A stretch of DNA of 64,000 nt from Saccharomycopsis phalli (lineage: Eukaryota; Ascomycota; Saccharomycetes; Ascoideales; Saccharomycopsidaceae), in NCBI GenBank assembly GCA_020342235.1, contig CP073213.1, forward strand, positions 102,501-166,500, in the 5' to 3' direction. The notes below the pieces were generated by a model. The model worked only from the letters and a program-made list of their open reading frames with translations. It searched no databases and had not been told where the DNA came from. Both the position numbers and the translations under genes were made by a program. This document shows positions 9,910-20,093 of the stretch, one piece after another. Each line of letters starts with the position of its first letter. Positions within the stretch are counted from its first letter, which is position 1.

Positions 9910-10625
9910 ATGAGCGATTCCAACCCACTCTTGTGTAAGTGTTACGGACGATAATTACCAATTTTTCTAACTTAATAGTTGCTCCAAAAACGTACCAATA
10001 CGACAAGGATCAATTGAGCGAGTCGCAATTGGAAAACGACCCGATTCTCCAGTTCCAAAGATGGTTCGAAGAAGCCTCGAAAGAAGAAGATATCCCTGAA
10101 GCTACGACTCTTTCAACAGCGCGGTTGCCCTCTGGGCGTATTTCCTCGCGGGTTCTCTTGCTAAAGGAGCTTGATAATCGCGGGTTTGTGGTGTTTTCAA
10201 ACTGGGACAACTCCAAAAAGGCGCAAGATATCCGCAGCAACCAGCATGCGGCATTGAACTTTTTCTGGAAGAAGTTGCAGCGTCAGGTCCGTGTGGAGGG
10301 GATTGTTGAGTTTATTTCCAAGGAGGAGAACCAGAAATACTTTAACACACGGCCCCGTGGATCGAAAATCGGGGCGTGGTCTAGCCCACAGTCCCAAGAA
10401 ATCGAGGGAAGACTGGCTTTGGAGGATGCAGTCAAGAAGAATGAGGAGAAATTTGCCAATGTCGGTGACTCTGAGATTCCGTGTCCGCCATATTGGGGAG
10501 GAATTCGGATTGTGCCATTGGAGGTGGAGTTTTGGCAAGGGCGAAAAAGTAGATTACATGATCGGTTGACTTTTAAGAGGGAGTCTATTGAAGACGAGTT
10601 TCATTTGGTTAGAATTGCGCCATAG
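9910..10625 (+). CDS. PDX3: pyridoxamine 5'-phosphate oxidase, one intron
   Basis: An FMN enzyme that oxidises pyridoxine/pyridoxamine 5'-phosphate to pyridoxal 5'-phosphate in the cytosol. Exon 1 is 9910-9934 and exon 2 is 9979-10625, giving 223 residues. The intron is 44 nt, with donor GTAAGT and branch TTCTAAC six bases before the acceptor TAG. The join produces LFAPKTYQYDK, matching the yeast Pdx3 IFAPETYQYDK, which fixes the splice. Family signatures are present: LPSGRISSRVLLLKELD, FFWKKLQRQVRVEG (FMN binding), YFNTRPRGSKIGAWSSPQS, and a C-terminal VEFWQGRKSRLHDR...VRIAP. Length matches the family. One CTG codon at 10413 falls in R-x-ALE, where a polar residue is expected. Confidence 0.97.
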
Positions 10626-10740
10626 ATGAAGTGGTGACATGGGAACTATGGGCCCATTTGCAAGCAAAGAGGTAGATATACAGTGAGGAAGTTGATAGAT
10701 GAATAGAATGTGAATAAACAATGAATTGATAAATGATAAA

Positions 10741-10814
10741 TGATGATTGATGATTGATGATTGATGATTGATGATTGATGATTGATGATTGATGATTGAT
10801 GATTGATGATTGAT
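10741..10814. repeat. 7-bp minisatellite (TGATGAT/GATTGAT) array
   Basis: About ten near-perfect copies of GATTGAT run in tandem just downstream of PDX3. All frames through it are shadow frames of the repeat; no gene is implied. Confidence 0.9.
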
Positions 10815-10871
10815 AGACCAAATACGCCAAGATAATGGTAGTCGATCATGTTTGTCACGTGACCACCAGCA

Positions 10872-11008
10872 AGTCAATATGCTGGTATTATATTCTCTGG
10901 TGACATGCGTAGTCAATGCTGGTATAATATTTCACGTGACATCAACAATGTTGGTCACGCTTCTTCATGACATGACCAGTCAATGCTGGAATAATATTTT
11001 CACGTGAC
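10872..11008. repeat. three ~30-bp repeats each ending in a (CACGTGAC-like) E-box
   Basis: The phrase AGTCAATGCTGGTATAATAT, then TTCACGTGAC, occurs at about 10912-10940 and again at about 10979-11008. A first, more degenerate copy (AGTCAATATGCTGGTATTAT...GGTGAC) is at about 10872-10904. An additional CACGTG lies at 10856. The cluster sits between the converging 3' ends of PDX3 and the wall-protein gene, so it is not an obvious promoter. A similar ATATGCTGGAGTAATAA occurs at about 36-52. Confidence 0.75.
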
Positions 11009-11031
11009 TACATAATGCATAAATTAAACAT

Positions 11032-12213
11032 TCAAATAAGAGCCAACAAAACAATAGAAAGAACCGACGTAAACCATGACCAATGGATGGTCTGATCCAA
11101 GCCGACGTTTGTAGATTTTCTCGTGGATTGAGTCTTGGCAAACTGTGCAGTCAACGTGGTTGTAGCTGTGATGCTGTTTTCACTGGTACTGCTGTTGGAG
11201 GTACTGGTGATATTGTTGGCACTGCTGTTTGTGGTAGATTCTCTCGACGTAAGCAACGACAACGACGTGTAGTTGAAGTTGAATGCGTCCGTCTCAATCA
11301 GAGTAATCGTCACTGGGACACACGACTTTGTGCATCGAGACGAAGAAGCAGTGCTAGTCGACATGACATACGCAGTGGAAACCGTGGTGAAACAAGGTGT
11401 CACTGTGGTTGTTGTGACGACAATCACCGTCTCTTTGCCTCTTGTAGTGATTGTCGACGTTGTCGGCACGCGAGTAGTGCTCAAAAACGTCGACAACAGG
11501 TATCCGACCGATAAAGAAATGAACAAGTTTCCGCCGGTCTCAGCAGCCGGGCCGGTAGGAGTGATTGTTTGAAACACCGTGGTGGTCTTGTCGGTGTTTT
11601 GCACGTCATTCACCGTGGAAATCACTTCGGTGACGGTCAGAAGCTGGGTATCGCTATCGGTTTCTGAGAGTTCAAACAGAAGCGAGTTTCCCTCGGCGAT
11701 CAGAATCCCCTGCGGAGTATTGAGGATATCCGGGATATAGTGGCCGATTGCCGTGCTTGTGCGCGTGGAGATCGGCCGGAGATTGATGACCACCGAGTTG
11801 GAGCAGATGCTCTTGTCGTTTCCGACGTACAACTGGTACTCGGAGTTGTCGGAGTTTGGACAGGCAATGAAGGTGAAAAACTGGTTAAAGTGCAAATGGT
11901 TGCTGGTGATGTAGAATATATGCGACTTATCTGAACTGCTAGCCACATTCAACTTGTCGTGGTTCAGCGAATCAATCGTGAGATACTGGTTGGTATTTTG
12001 GATCTTCACGAACCCGTTGTAGTCTATCTGCAACGTCAACACGTTATTATCGCCAGATATCACAACATCACCGTTGCCATTCGTCCCAAGCGGCATTGGC
12101 GACAAATGGTAATTCTGATTACCAATATCATTCACATTAAAGAGCTGGAAGAACTCAGACACTGTCACTGCCCGAACAAGGGGTAACAACGCCCACAAAA
12201 AGTACGCAAGCAT
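11032..12213 (-). CDS. putative GPI-anchored Ser/Thr-rich cell-wall protein
   Basis: A predicted secreted wall protein of 393 residues (ATG at 12213; the frame's earlier TTG is rejected). The signal peptide is MLAYFLWALLPLVRA. Residues about 20-160 form a compact domain with paired cysteines (FIACP...SICSN) and repeated short beta-like strands (GFVKIQNTNQYLTIDS, IFYITSNHLHFNQFF). This recalls the C-terminal domain of several yeast wall proteins, but I do not recognise an orthologue. A Thr/Ser-rich stalk follows with VTVTEVIST/TTVTPCFTTV phrases, then N-glycosylation sequons. It ends with a hydrophobic tail (WFTSVLSIVLLALI) consistent with a GPI signal. The TATA-like TTTATATATA is about 40 bp upstream. 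Cell-surface role is inferred; ligand or function unknown. Confidence 0.75.
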   Translation of the reverse strand: MLAYFLWALLPLVRAVTVSEFFQLFNVNDIGNQNYHLSPMPLGTNGNGDVVISGDNNVLTLQIDYNGFVKIQNTNQYLTIDSLNHDKLNVASSSDKSHIFYITSNHLHFNQFFTFIACPNSDNSEYQLYVGNDKSICSNSVVINLRPISTRTSTAIGHYIPDILNTPQGILIAEGNSLLFELSETDSDTQLLTVTEVISTVNDVQNTDKTTTVFQTITPTGPAAETGGNLFISLSVGYLLSTFLSTTRVPTTSTITTRGKETVIVVTTTTVTPCFTTVSTAYVMSTSTASSSRCTKSCVPVTITLIETDAFNFNYTSLSLLTSRESTTNSSANNITSTSNSSTSENSITATTTLTAQFAKTQSTRKSTNVGLDQTIHWSWFTSVLSIVLLALI

Positions 12214-12369
12214 AGCCAATATTTTGTTTTAACTGCATTTAACGGTAACGGCTTTATATATACATATAATAAAGTGGCTTGCTGGGGGTAGAGTCAACCA
12301 GTCATTAGACGGGTCCTCCAATGTGTGGCGGGTGATCAGCGTTACCCGGACAAACACTCTCACTTTATT

Positions 12370-12375
12370 CACGTG
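12370..12375. promoter_or_regulatory. CACGTG motif upstream of SFI1
   Basis: TTCACGTGACC is centred about 50 bp before the SFI1 ATG at 12421. It is part of the recurrent RTCACGTG-like pattern in this window. Confidence 0.5.
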
Positions 12376-12420
12376 ACCTTGGGACGAAAACGCGCAACAC
12401 AGCTTTTGTGCGACGCGATC

Positions 12421-15400
12421 ATGTCAGACTTGCAAAAGGCAGGACGGGTGGGGAAATTGATTAAAAAGTTTTCTCATCCGGACCTCAAGACTCCTCTGGC
12501 ATCAGAGGAGGTCAAAGTACCCTTGGAAGAAAGCACGGCTGTGGATACAAACTATTTGCTCGGGTATGCTATTTCTGCACGTGACCACGAAGATGCGGGA
12601 GTGCATCCAGTTATCGAGGAACAACAGGAAGAAGAAGTAGAGGAAGAAGTGGTAGAAAGTGAGATTTCCAAGATATTTGAGCGGCAGATTTCCGAAAAAC
12701 CCGAAATTGAGTACATTGACTCGAGAAATGCCAAGGTCATCAGTGCCAAGTATGTGGAGAGCCAGTTGCTACCGTTTAAAGATAAAGATTTCAATTGCAA
12801 GTTCACGTTCATTCGACAGAATAATGACGAGGGTGTGAAGAAGGTGTTCATTGGTCGGTTGGAGGACTACCGGTTCTACCATGAGATCAGCGAGCTTGTG
12901 AATCATGTGTTGGCCAGTAATGGGTATCACAAGTACGGGGAATTTGGTCGGGTATTCTACAACTATTGTGTGATATTGATGGAGAGTGGTATAAATCCTG
13001 TACAAGATTTGATTGTAGGATACGTCATCAACTTCTTGAAGAACGTGAAGCGGTACAAGCGGATTCCGGTGAAAATGAAGATAATCACCCGGATCTTCGC
13101 GGTGAGAAACCTCAAGGGAAGCAGCTACTTCAACAATGAAGAGATTGTTGACCTGGATGATGAGGAGATATACGAAGATAACGTCATCAGCAAACAGGAC
13201 TTGCTAGGCGACGGAGTACGACAATACCAGGCAAAAAGCAACTGGTTGTTGAATAACTCCATCCAGGAACTCCGCAACTGCAACTTCAACTTGCTAATTT
13301 CGCGTGCCATTCGATACTCGATATTTTTGTACTGGATGAAACATAAAACAATTCGTCGCTACTTTGTGCAAGTGTGGCAGATGCAGTACAATTTGAAAAA
13401 ACGCGAACGGTACTTGAACGGAGCGTGGCAGACTTTTATTAAAAAGAAGTACTTTGTTTATAAGATCCATTTGAAGTTCTTGAGCATTAAAAGCATGGAA
13501 ATGCAAGCAGTGCAACACCATCTGCGCTCTTTAATTGGCGACTTGTTTTCTCATTGGAGAAGTCGAATCGATGTTGCAAGGAACCTAGAACACAAGGCCG
13601 ACTCCGTTGTTCAGAAGAGGTACCTAGACCTTTGGAAAGAACGATATGTTAAGGTTCTTTGTGCATATGAGCAAGCACAACAACAGTATAATCTTGTGCT
13701 CATGCGGACTGCATTTTCTGGCTGGAACATGAAATGTAGGTTGCAAGAATACGGGGAAAAATATAGAAACAGAAGCAGTTTACGAATGGCAATGAATTTG
13801 TGGAAGCAAAAGTATATGAAGTTGAGGCTGATGGAGCAACAGAGCGAATTGATTAGCATGGCTGTTGTTTGTGGGCCAATTTTCTTGATGTGGCAAAATA
13901 AGGTGCGAGTTAATGAGGACAGCATTAAAGAGAAGATCAGGGACGTTGAGGTTATTGTGTTGCGGCGTTATTTCCTTCGGTGGAAGAAGCTCACTGACCT
14001 CAATACACTCGTGGTGGAATTTGCAAAAACACAGCAGCTGATTCAAAAGAAATCTGTCTTTAGAATCATTCGGAATACATACCTTCAGGCCCAGCAGATT
14101 TCCCAATATATCGAACTAACCAACGCCCGGATACTAGAACGGTATTTTAATAACTGGCGACAATTGGCTGGGATGCACATTAAGGCATCCGAGGTGAATA
14201 ATACTCGATTAAAGGTGATGGTTCTCCGGCAAATGAACAACCGGCTTGAGGTCGGAATGGTAGACAGGTTTTACCAGCAAAAGTTGAAGCACAAGATGTT
14301 CATGTATTGGTACAAAGTTACAGGGTTCAAGTATAGGCTACTGCAGTACAATACCAGCATCTTGTCGATGTATTTATCCATGTGGAACCGTCGTTTCCAC
14401 GAAATTGTGGCGAATTCGCATTCAGCTGCAACTCGACACGATGATTTTCTCTTGCAAAATGTTTTCAGCCACTGGAGCAATCGGTTAAATGGCATAAAGG
14501 AATTGGAATACTGGGCTGACGAAATGTATTTAAAAAACAGTACAGCAAGGTTGTTACATTCATATAGAAGGAAGTACGCTGGCCTCCAGGAGAAGTTGGT
14601 ACTTATAGAAAGGAAACGCGACATTGCAACCAAGCAAAAGTTTCTTGGTGTATGGAAGCAAGGCAGTCTCCACAGAAAAGAGCTTGGTTTAGAGAACAAG
14701 CTCCAGCTGTACTTGGCAACAAAAAGACAGAACCAGAAACGGGTGTTGTTTGAAAAGTGGTGCGATAAGTTCTACCGGATAATAGATATGGACCATGATG
14801 GCGACAATTTTATTCTCAAGCGATTCTTCTTGCGATGGCTCCGGAAGTACGTCGAGATGGATGACTTGTACTTGTATGCGTGCGAGTACCATCGGAAAGT
14901 GACTCTTCAAAATGGATTAGAACATATGGTGGTCAGTTCCAACAAGTTATACGAGCTACGATACAAATATGACCAGTTGATGAGCGACAAGAACTACCAT
15001 CTCATGGAACAAGTATTCAGCAGCTGGAGCATCAAAAGCATGAAGGTCAATCAACAGGTGGAAATGAGTAATGTGTTCTTGAGTCGCTGGAACAAGGTCA
15101 AGTGCAAGAACATGCTTCTAATCTGGCATCAGAAATCGAGCCAAGCTCGTACAGTAGAGCTCGGCAATATTTTAACGAGGCGTCGGGTTTCACCGATTAA
15201 GTCGTATAATCCTGTCCAAATGGACTATAGTGTGGAAGAGTCGCCGTTGATGGATAAGCAGAAACGCGATTTGGGGCTCGTTTCGTCGACGCCGTTTGAC
15301 GAATTTAAGATTATCAGTCCTGAGCTTAAAAGTGGTCTTGGGGAGTTTGATACTCCGTCAAAGAGTCGGATCTTTAATATGAGCATGGGCAAGTCGGAGG

Positions 15401-15462
15401 TGAAGAACCAACGGTTGCAAAATTTAAGGACATATTATAGTAGTGCGGTTAAGAACGGATGA
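12421..15462 (+). CDS. SFI1: spindle-pole-body half-bridge protein Sfi1
   Basis: A predicted 1013-residue centrin-binding filament of the half-bridge, needed for spindle-pole-body duplication. From about residue 300 to 930 the protein is built from degenerate ~30-residue helical repeats with a conserved aromatic/Trp core, for example FSHWRSRIDV, YLDLWKERYVKV, FSGWNMKCRL, MNLWKQKYMKL and FFLRWLRKYV. These match the Sfi1 repeat (Ax7LLx3F/LxxW) that wraps Cdc31. The N-terminus is acidic, and the C-terminal ~90 residues contain S/T-P sites (RRVSPIKS, STPFDE, DTPSKSR) typical of the Cdk-regulated Sfi1 C-terminus. The ATG at 12421 is selected; the preceding open frame begins with GTG. Length compares with 946 in S. 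cerevisiae. Confidence 0.9.
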   Translation: MSDLQKAGRVGKLIKKFSHPDLKTPLASEEVKVPLEESTAVDTNYLLGYAISARDHEDAGVHPVIEEQQEEEVEEEVVESEISKIFERQISEKPEIEYIDSRNAKVISAKYVESQLLPFKDKDFNCKFTFIRQNNDEGVKKVFIGRLEDYRFYHEISELVNHVLASNGYHKYGEFGRVFYNYCVILMESGINPVQDLIVGYVINFLKNVKRYKRIPVKMKIITRIFAVRNLKGSSYFNNEEIVDLDDEEIYEDNVISKQDLLGDGVRQYQAKSNWLLNNSIQELRNCNFNLLISRAIRYSIFLYWMKHKTIRRYFVQVWQMQYNLKKRERYLNGAWQTFIKKKYFVYKIHLKFLSIKSMEMQAVQHHLRSLIGDLFSHWRSRIDVARNLEHKADSVVQKRYLDLWKERYVKVLCAYEQAQQQYNLVLMRTAFSGWNMKCRLQEYGEKYRNRSSLRMAMNLWKQKYMKLRLMEQQSELISMAVVCGPIFLMWQNKVRVNEDSIKEKIRDVEVIVLRRYFLRWKKLTDLNTLVVEFAKTQQLIQKKSVFRIIRNTYLQAQQISQYIELTNARILERYFNNWRQLAGMHIKASEVNNTRLKVMVLRQMNNRLEVGMVDRFYQQKLKHKMFMYWYKVTGFKYRLLQYNTSILSMYLSMWNRRFHEIVANSHSAATRHDDFLLQNVFSHWSNRLNGIKELEYWADEMYLKNSTARLLHSYRRKYAGLQEKLVLIERKRDIATKQKFLGVWKQGSLHRKELGLENKLQLYLATKRQNQKRVLFEKWCDKFYRIIDMDHDGDNFILKRFFLRWLRKYVEMDDLYLYACEYHRKVTLQNGLEHMVVSSNKLYELRYKYDQLMSDKNYHLMEQVFSSWSIKSMKVNQQVEMSNVFLSRWNKVKCKNMLLIWHQKSSQARTVELGNILTRRRVSPIKSYNPVQMDYSVEESPLMDKQKRDLGLVSSTPFDEFKIISPELKSGLGEFDTPSKSRIFNMSMGKSEVKNQRLQNLRTYYSSAVKNG

Positions 15463-15599
15463 GAGAAGAGAGTGATGCTGGAAGAATGATATGACGAAGA
15501 TTTGAATGGGGATGAATAGGTGTTTTGAAACTGGGAATGGATGGTTTAATGACAATGTTGTGTAGTGTGAGCAGTGAATTTATCATGGATTGATATTAT

Positions 15600-15840
15600 T
15601 CTAAGGTGAAGTGAAATGAATGTCATTTTACAATAAATCATATCTTATGGTAGATTTCATCGCACAATAAATCATTTTTTACAATAGAATTTATCATTTC
15701 TTACAATAGAATTTATCATTTCTTACAATAGAATTTATCATTTAATAAACTTCATCATACAATAAGTTTCATCTTGAAATAATCACATCTTAAAATAGAT
15801 CATATCTTACAATAAATCACATTTTACAATATACCACAGC
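15600..15840. repeat. degenerate 21-bp AT-rich tandem repeat
   Basis: Units like TTTATCATTTCTTACAATAGA recur about ten times between SFI1 and GPI13, with three nearly identical copies at about 15670-15740 and degenerate ones on both sides. There is no coding potential. The interval 15463-16179 is otherwise empty. Confidence 0.8.
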
Positions 15841-16179
15841 TTAAAATTCATTGACGATTGTAACTGCTCATTGGAAATCTCTAATAATTCGCTGCTAGCA
15901 AATGAATTAATTAAGTCATCCCGAATATAAAAAGCTTTCTAGAATCCACTTCAATGTTGCCTATAGTTTTAAGTTGGCATAGCCAGGGGGTTGATTGTCA
16001 ATGAATCATATACAAGTTGGAAAAGACATGTTACACAAGGATTAGTTGTACATTAAGACATTTTAGTCAAGGGAATGTTTATGGATAATTTCACACATGA
16101 AGATTCTTCAGATTGGCGTCATGTACCAATCGGAACAGTAGTAGTAATCTTGGTGAGCCGGTCTCGAAACAGCAGCGAA

Positions 16180-19100
16180 TCACCCGCTATAATCTTGGTA
16201 AAGAGCCAGGAGACGGTTCACCTGGTGAATCAACTTGGTAATGCCAAAAAAAAAACTAATGAAAATCACCACGATGTTGATGACGATCAAGATCAATGAG
16301 TTAAACAAAAATGCGGGCACAAAAATCTTCCAGACCATCAAGTGTCGCTTGAAGTGGTTTGTGAAGATCAAGCTGCTCAAGGTTATGATGGTTTGCGACA
16401 TGAGAAGCGTCAAGCAGGTGACGACGATCTTTGAGAGGAGGGAGATTGGTTTTAAGTTTGGCGGGATCTTCCATACTGAGACCAAGACCACTGAAAGAGA
16501 CACAAGGATAAAAGGCCCAAAGGAATTGAGGGCAATTGGCAAGTGTGATAGTGGGAACAAAATGGAGTCTGAGAGCTGGAAGCCGAGCTCCCACTTGATT
16601 GAGTTGATGGTGATCTGGTGGTCGGTTGAGTAGAAAAAAGCGTAGCCAAGCAAGTTGAAGATGATGGGCGCAATCATGTTGTTGCGCAAGTCGAGGATGG
16701 ATACCAACTCGATGGTGTTGAGGAGCTGGTACATCAACAATATGAGGGAAACGGAGGAGTACGGCTTGTTTGTGATCAAGATGGCACCAAAGAAGTTGAG
16801 CACAAGCAACAAGTACGATGAGCCATATATGTTGTCGATGCCAACGACCCGGGTGACATTGTCATGGATGAAGATTCGGATGCACAACGGGCCTTTGGAC
16901 CAGGCAAAGTTCCCGAGAAGCAAGCAGACTGCCATTACGATGCGGGCAAGCACCAACTTTGCGGATTTCAACGTGGAAAACGAGACGTTGACGTATCTGG
17001 CGTTGAAGTCCAGGTGGAACTCGAGGTAGTCCAAGCACCAGTACACGATATTGAAGCCCAAAACGAGTTTCAAGACGTTTCCGATCCAGAGACGTGCCGA
17101 ACTCTGATACGAGTTTGTGCGGTTCAAGTTGAGAAAATGCTGGAGGATCTTTGGGAAGAGGGAGCTGACAAGGGCCAAGAGCACAATTGAGACGAGGGAG
17201 AAGTCGTTGGTGGACTTGCAGTTGGATAATCCGCCGGTGTTTGTGATCATCTTTGGACAGTGATTCTCCTGTTCCTCGCGGCAGGTGCGGATCAACGAGT
17301 TGAGTTTCTGGATAACAATAAACGACACCGCGTGGGAAACCCCGTAGTAGTTTTCCGGGGACCGGGAAACGAGTAGCCGACGCGTGAACGTGAACAAGTT
17401 GTAGAGTCCGTAGTTGAGCAAGAGGAAGTTGACAATCGAGTCCTGGAAGATGATGAAGCTGTTGGAGCTGTAGCTGAGGAACATCCCGCCCATTAGCGCA
17501 ATCAGAATAAACGACCACGGGGCATCGGGGTCGTTGAAGAAAAGCCGAAACTGCTTCACGAGCCAGTGGACATTGTACCGGTCAAAGATGATGATCAAGA
17601 ACCCAAACAAGATGCCAATCGACACCGCCAAGAGGTTGATATCCAACAAGCAAAGCCCCGCCGGCTTGAGCACCACAAACACTGCGTTGAGCACGATGAT
17701 CCAAAAGAAGATCATCAAGATGATAATCGTCAAGAACTCGGTAATGAGCTGGTTGAACACAATCGCAGGAATCACCTTGGCAAGGAGAATGAGAATCACC
17801 AACGACATCGCCATGAGCCCAATGCCAATGAAAATAAACGTGCCGTTAAATTTTGCCCAAATGTTCTTGAACAAGTCCAAATGGTCGTCCTGGAACTGCT
17901 GCATGTCGGCAAGCAACTGGCGCAACTCGGGCTCCGGGGTGCTGCCGTTTATCCGGGTAAATGCCGCCACAATGTCGTTGAAGCGCCGGAACAACGCAGG
18001 GTCCTTGAGTGCGTGCTCGTTGGTCTCGCGAATGAGCGTCATCTTGTACCGCTGCAAGTTCAAGATGTTGACGTAGTTCACCTTCAAGAGTTCCACCGTC
18101 GCCTCGCCGTGCGCCGCATTGATTGGCCGCCCGAGGTTGTTATACGGAATTGGCGCACCAAGCAAGAGACTCAAGCTCGGAACGAGGTCAATCTGGTTCA
18201 CCACCGGGAAGTGCCGGTCGACCTCGGCCAACCGGTACTCCGGTGGCACCAGCTGCCCGGCAAACGTGCCCTTGGCCCCGTACAAAAACAAGGTGCTCTC
18301 TAACTCCATCTGCGAGTCCCCGCCATGGTTTCCTGTCGCATCCATCCCGTGATCGCCCATCACCACCAACAACGTCTCGTCGTCCACTGCCTCAAGTAGC
18401 CGCGCCACTTCGCGGTCCATTTGCGCCAATTTCCGGGCCATTTCCCCGTTATCCGGCCCATACCGGTGGCCGACATGGTCCACCCCAAGCATGTGGCCCA
18501 CAATCACGTCCCACGAATCAGGCTGGCCCAACAACGGGAACAAGTGTTCCACCACCCCGTCGTCAACGGTATGAATGTCCCACACATTTAATGACTCATA
18601 TGGCCACGACAAATTCCGGTTCAAGTACTGCGCAAACAAGCTCGTCCACGTGTCGTCGCCAATGTGCGAGACCCGCTTACCATTGCGGAAAAGCTGCGCG
18701 ACAATGTTGTCCTCGTCGATTGCGTCACCATCGAAATTCGACCCGGCGTCGATAAACGTCGGTAACGATCCGGTGGTAAGTCCCTTGAGCCGCTGGAGCG
18801 TGGTGGTCGGCGGATCGGCCATGAACTTCATCAAGAGCGAGCGGCTGTCGTTCTTGCAAACCGTGTCAAACAACACCGGGAAGTGGTTGTGGAAGTTGCG
18901 GTTGTACTGTGGGTCGTGCGGCAGCACAGGTACCACAAAGTCGAACCGCAACGCATCGATTATGAGCACCACTGCCTTGGAGTACGTGGGCCGGGCCCAG
19001 TGGCCTGCCCGGATTTCGGACTCAAACAACCGGGTGTCGGTCGGCGGCGGCTCGAGACCGGAATAGTTGGCACTGTCCTGGGGCACAGACACCAAGAGCA

Positions 19101-19335
19101 GATTGACATCGGCACCATGCGAGGTATTGGGCAAGACTTGGCGAGTGAGAAGGAAGCCCTGCTTGAAGAAGTAAATGGCAGTGACCTGGAGCACAAAAAG
19201 CGCTAGCAAATTGAAAAAATAGAGCAAAGACGAGCGCTTAAGTCTCACCAACTTGGAGTTTTGGCGCATCGTCTGCTGCAATTTGGCCTTTTTTTCCCTT
19301 ATTTTAAGGTGAATTATATCCTCCGACTGGTCCAT
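16180..19335 (-). CDS. GPI13: GPI ethanolamine phosphate transferase 3
   Basis: A predicted ER membrane enzyme of 1051 residues that adds phosphoethanolamine to the third mannose of the GPI precursor. One N-terminal membrane anchor lies at about residues 36-58. The lumenal alkaline-phosphatase-fold domain has the metal-binding motifs VVLIIDALRFDF, GHMLGVDHVGHRYGP and MGDHGMDATGNHGG. About a dozen transmembrane segments run from about residue 490 to the end. The DALRFDF and GVDH.GH.YGP forms are those of the Gpi13/PIG-O branch rather than Mcd4 or Las21. Length is close to the yeast 1017. It depends on GPI supply for proteins like the two wall proteins in this window, but no co-regulation is shown beyond a shared CACGTG. 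Confidence 0.93.
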   Translation of the reverse strand: MDQSEDIIHLKIREKKAKLQQTMRQNSKLVRLKRSSLLYFFNLLALFVLQVTAIYFFKQGFLLTRQVLPNTSHGADVNLLLVSVPQDSANYSGLEPPPTDTRLFESEIRAGHWARPTYSKAVVLIIDALRFDFVVPVLPHDPQYNRNFHNHFPVLFDTVCKNDSRSLLMKFMADPPTTTLQRLKGLTTGSLPTFIDAGSNFDGDAIDEDNIVAQLFRNGKRVSHIGDDTWTSLFAQYLNRNLSWPYESLNVWDIHTVDDGVVEHLFPLLGQPDSWDVIVGHMLGVDHVGHRYGPDNGEMARKLAQMDREVARLLEAVDDETLLVVMGDHGMDATGNHGGDSQMELESTLFLYGAKGTFAGQLVPPEYRLAEVDRHFPVVNQIDLVPSLSLLLGAPIPYNNLGRPINAAHGEATVELLKVNYVNILNLQRYKMTLIRETNEHALKDPALFRRFNDIVAAFTRINGSTPEPELRQLLADMQQFQDDHLDLFKNIWAKFNGTFIFIGIGLMAMSLVILILLAKVIPAIVFNQLITEFLTIIILMIFFWIIVLNAVFVVLKPAGLCLLDINLLAVSIGILFGFLIIIFDRYNVHWLVKQFRLFFNDPDAPWSFILIALMGGMFLSYSSNSFIIFQDSIVNFLLLNYGLYNLFTFTRRLLVSRSPENYYGVSHAVSFIVIQKLNSLIRTCREEQENHCPKMITNTGGLSNCKSTNDFSLVSIVLLALVSSLFPKILQHFLNLNRTNSYQSSARLWIGNVLKLVLGFNIVYWCLDYLEFHLDFNARYVNVSFSTLKSAKLVLARIVMAVCLLLGNFAWSKGPLCIRIFIHDNVTRVVGIDNIYGSSYLLLVLNFFGAILITNKPYSSVSLILLMYQLLNTIELVSILDLRNNMIAPIIFNLLGYAFFYSTDHQITINSIKWELGFQLSDSILFPLSHLPIALNSFGPFILVSLSVVLVSVWKIPPNLKPISLLSKIVVTCLTLLMSQTIITLSSLIFTNHFKRHLMVWKIFVPAFLFNSLILIVINIVVIFISFFFGITKLIHQVNRLLALYQDYSG

Positions 19336-20093
19336 AGCAAAAGAATCTCAAAGAATATATGCTGCTTATCAATCAATGCTTCATCTTATGGAAACCTCGA
19401 GGTTTGTGTCCAATGTTTGGCTTTGGTAAGTTCGCCACGTGAGAACCACTCGATTTGACCGGGTAACGCATACGATCCAGACCATTGCAGGTCGCTGCAC
19501 TGTATGCCTGAGAGCCGGGTAAATGATAAGGTTTTGGTAGGTATTCACTGAGTCAGATTTTTTTTTTTTTTCTCCTCAAGGTGATGCTTCTTGCATGTTG
19601 AAATTTCCCCTTTTGGTGTAGCGTTTTTACAACTATCTCGCACTATAATTGTTGTACAGAAAATATTTTCGATATAGGTTATGCACGACTGTCGTCCGAA
19701 GAGAACTCCAAGCGGGTGCCGATATTTCTTATGGGTCATAGGCTACATTAGAGCATGTTGCGATTTACAGTGCCATTTTAAAGTTGGACCGTTAATAGCC
19801 GCGCATAGCGAGCGCCAAGAAATGCAAATTAAACTCAATGGGAAAAAAAAATCACAGCTTCAGCACATGTACATCGCGCCCCAAGCGACTCAGATGATGT
19901 TCCGATGGTTGAAATTCAGCAGTGCGTATATGCTCAAGTAAGAGGGTTCAGTGCCGGCTATTTACCCTGCGAAATGCCATTGATTGCGACACTGCACGGC
20001 GCATGCATCTGCAGTTGAGTGGCTTCTGGTGATTGCCTTAAATTTTCTCTATATATATTGAGTCCTGGATCCACCTTTTCAGCTCATTGAATC
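19336..20093. other. intergenic region between GPI13 and the symporter gene
   Basis: A divergent intergenic region of about 760 bases. It holds a CACGTG at 19436-19441, about 100 bp before the GPI13 start, and a poly-T/poly-A tract at about 19559-19572. A TATA-like TATATATA at about 20052 lies 42 bp upstream of the symporter ATG. No gene is visible. Confidence 0.6.
19436..19441. promoter_or_regulatory. CACGTG motif upstream of GPI13
   Basis: GCCACGTGAG lies 101 bp upstream of the GPI13 start codon. It is the weaker half-match of the recurring RTCACGTG element. Confidence 0.4.

Noticed and set aside
10741-10814. CRISPR-like appearance of short repeats
   Set aside because: Pure 7-bp tandem minisatellite without spacers in a eukaryotic nuclear sequence.
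12325-12420. N-terminal extension of SFI1 from a GTG
   Set aside because: Non-ATG start; contains the CACGTG promoter element; the ATG at 12421 is a better start.
16180-19335. Alternative identity as MCD4 or LAS21
   Set aside because: IIDALRFDF and GVDHVGHRYGP are the Gpi13/PIG-O forms.
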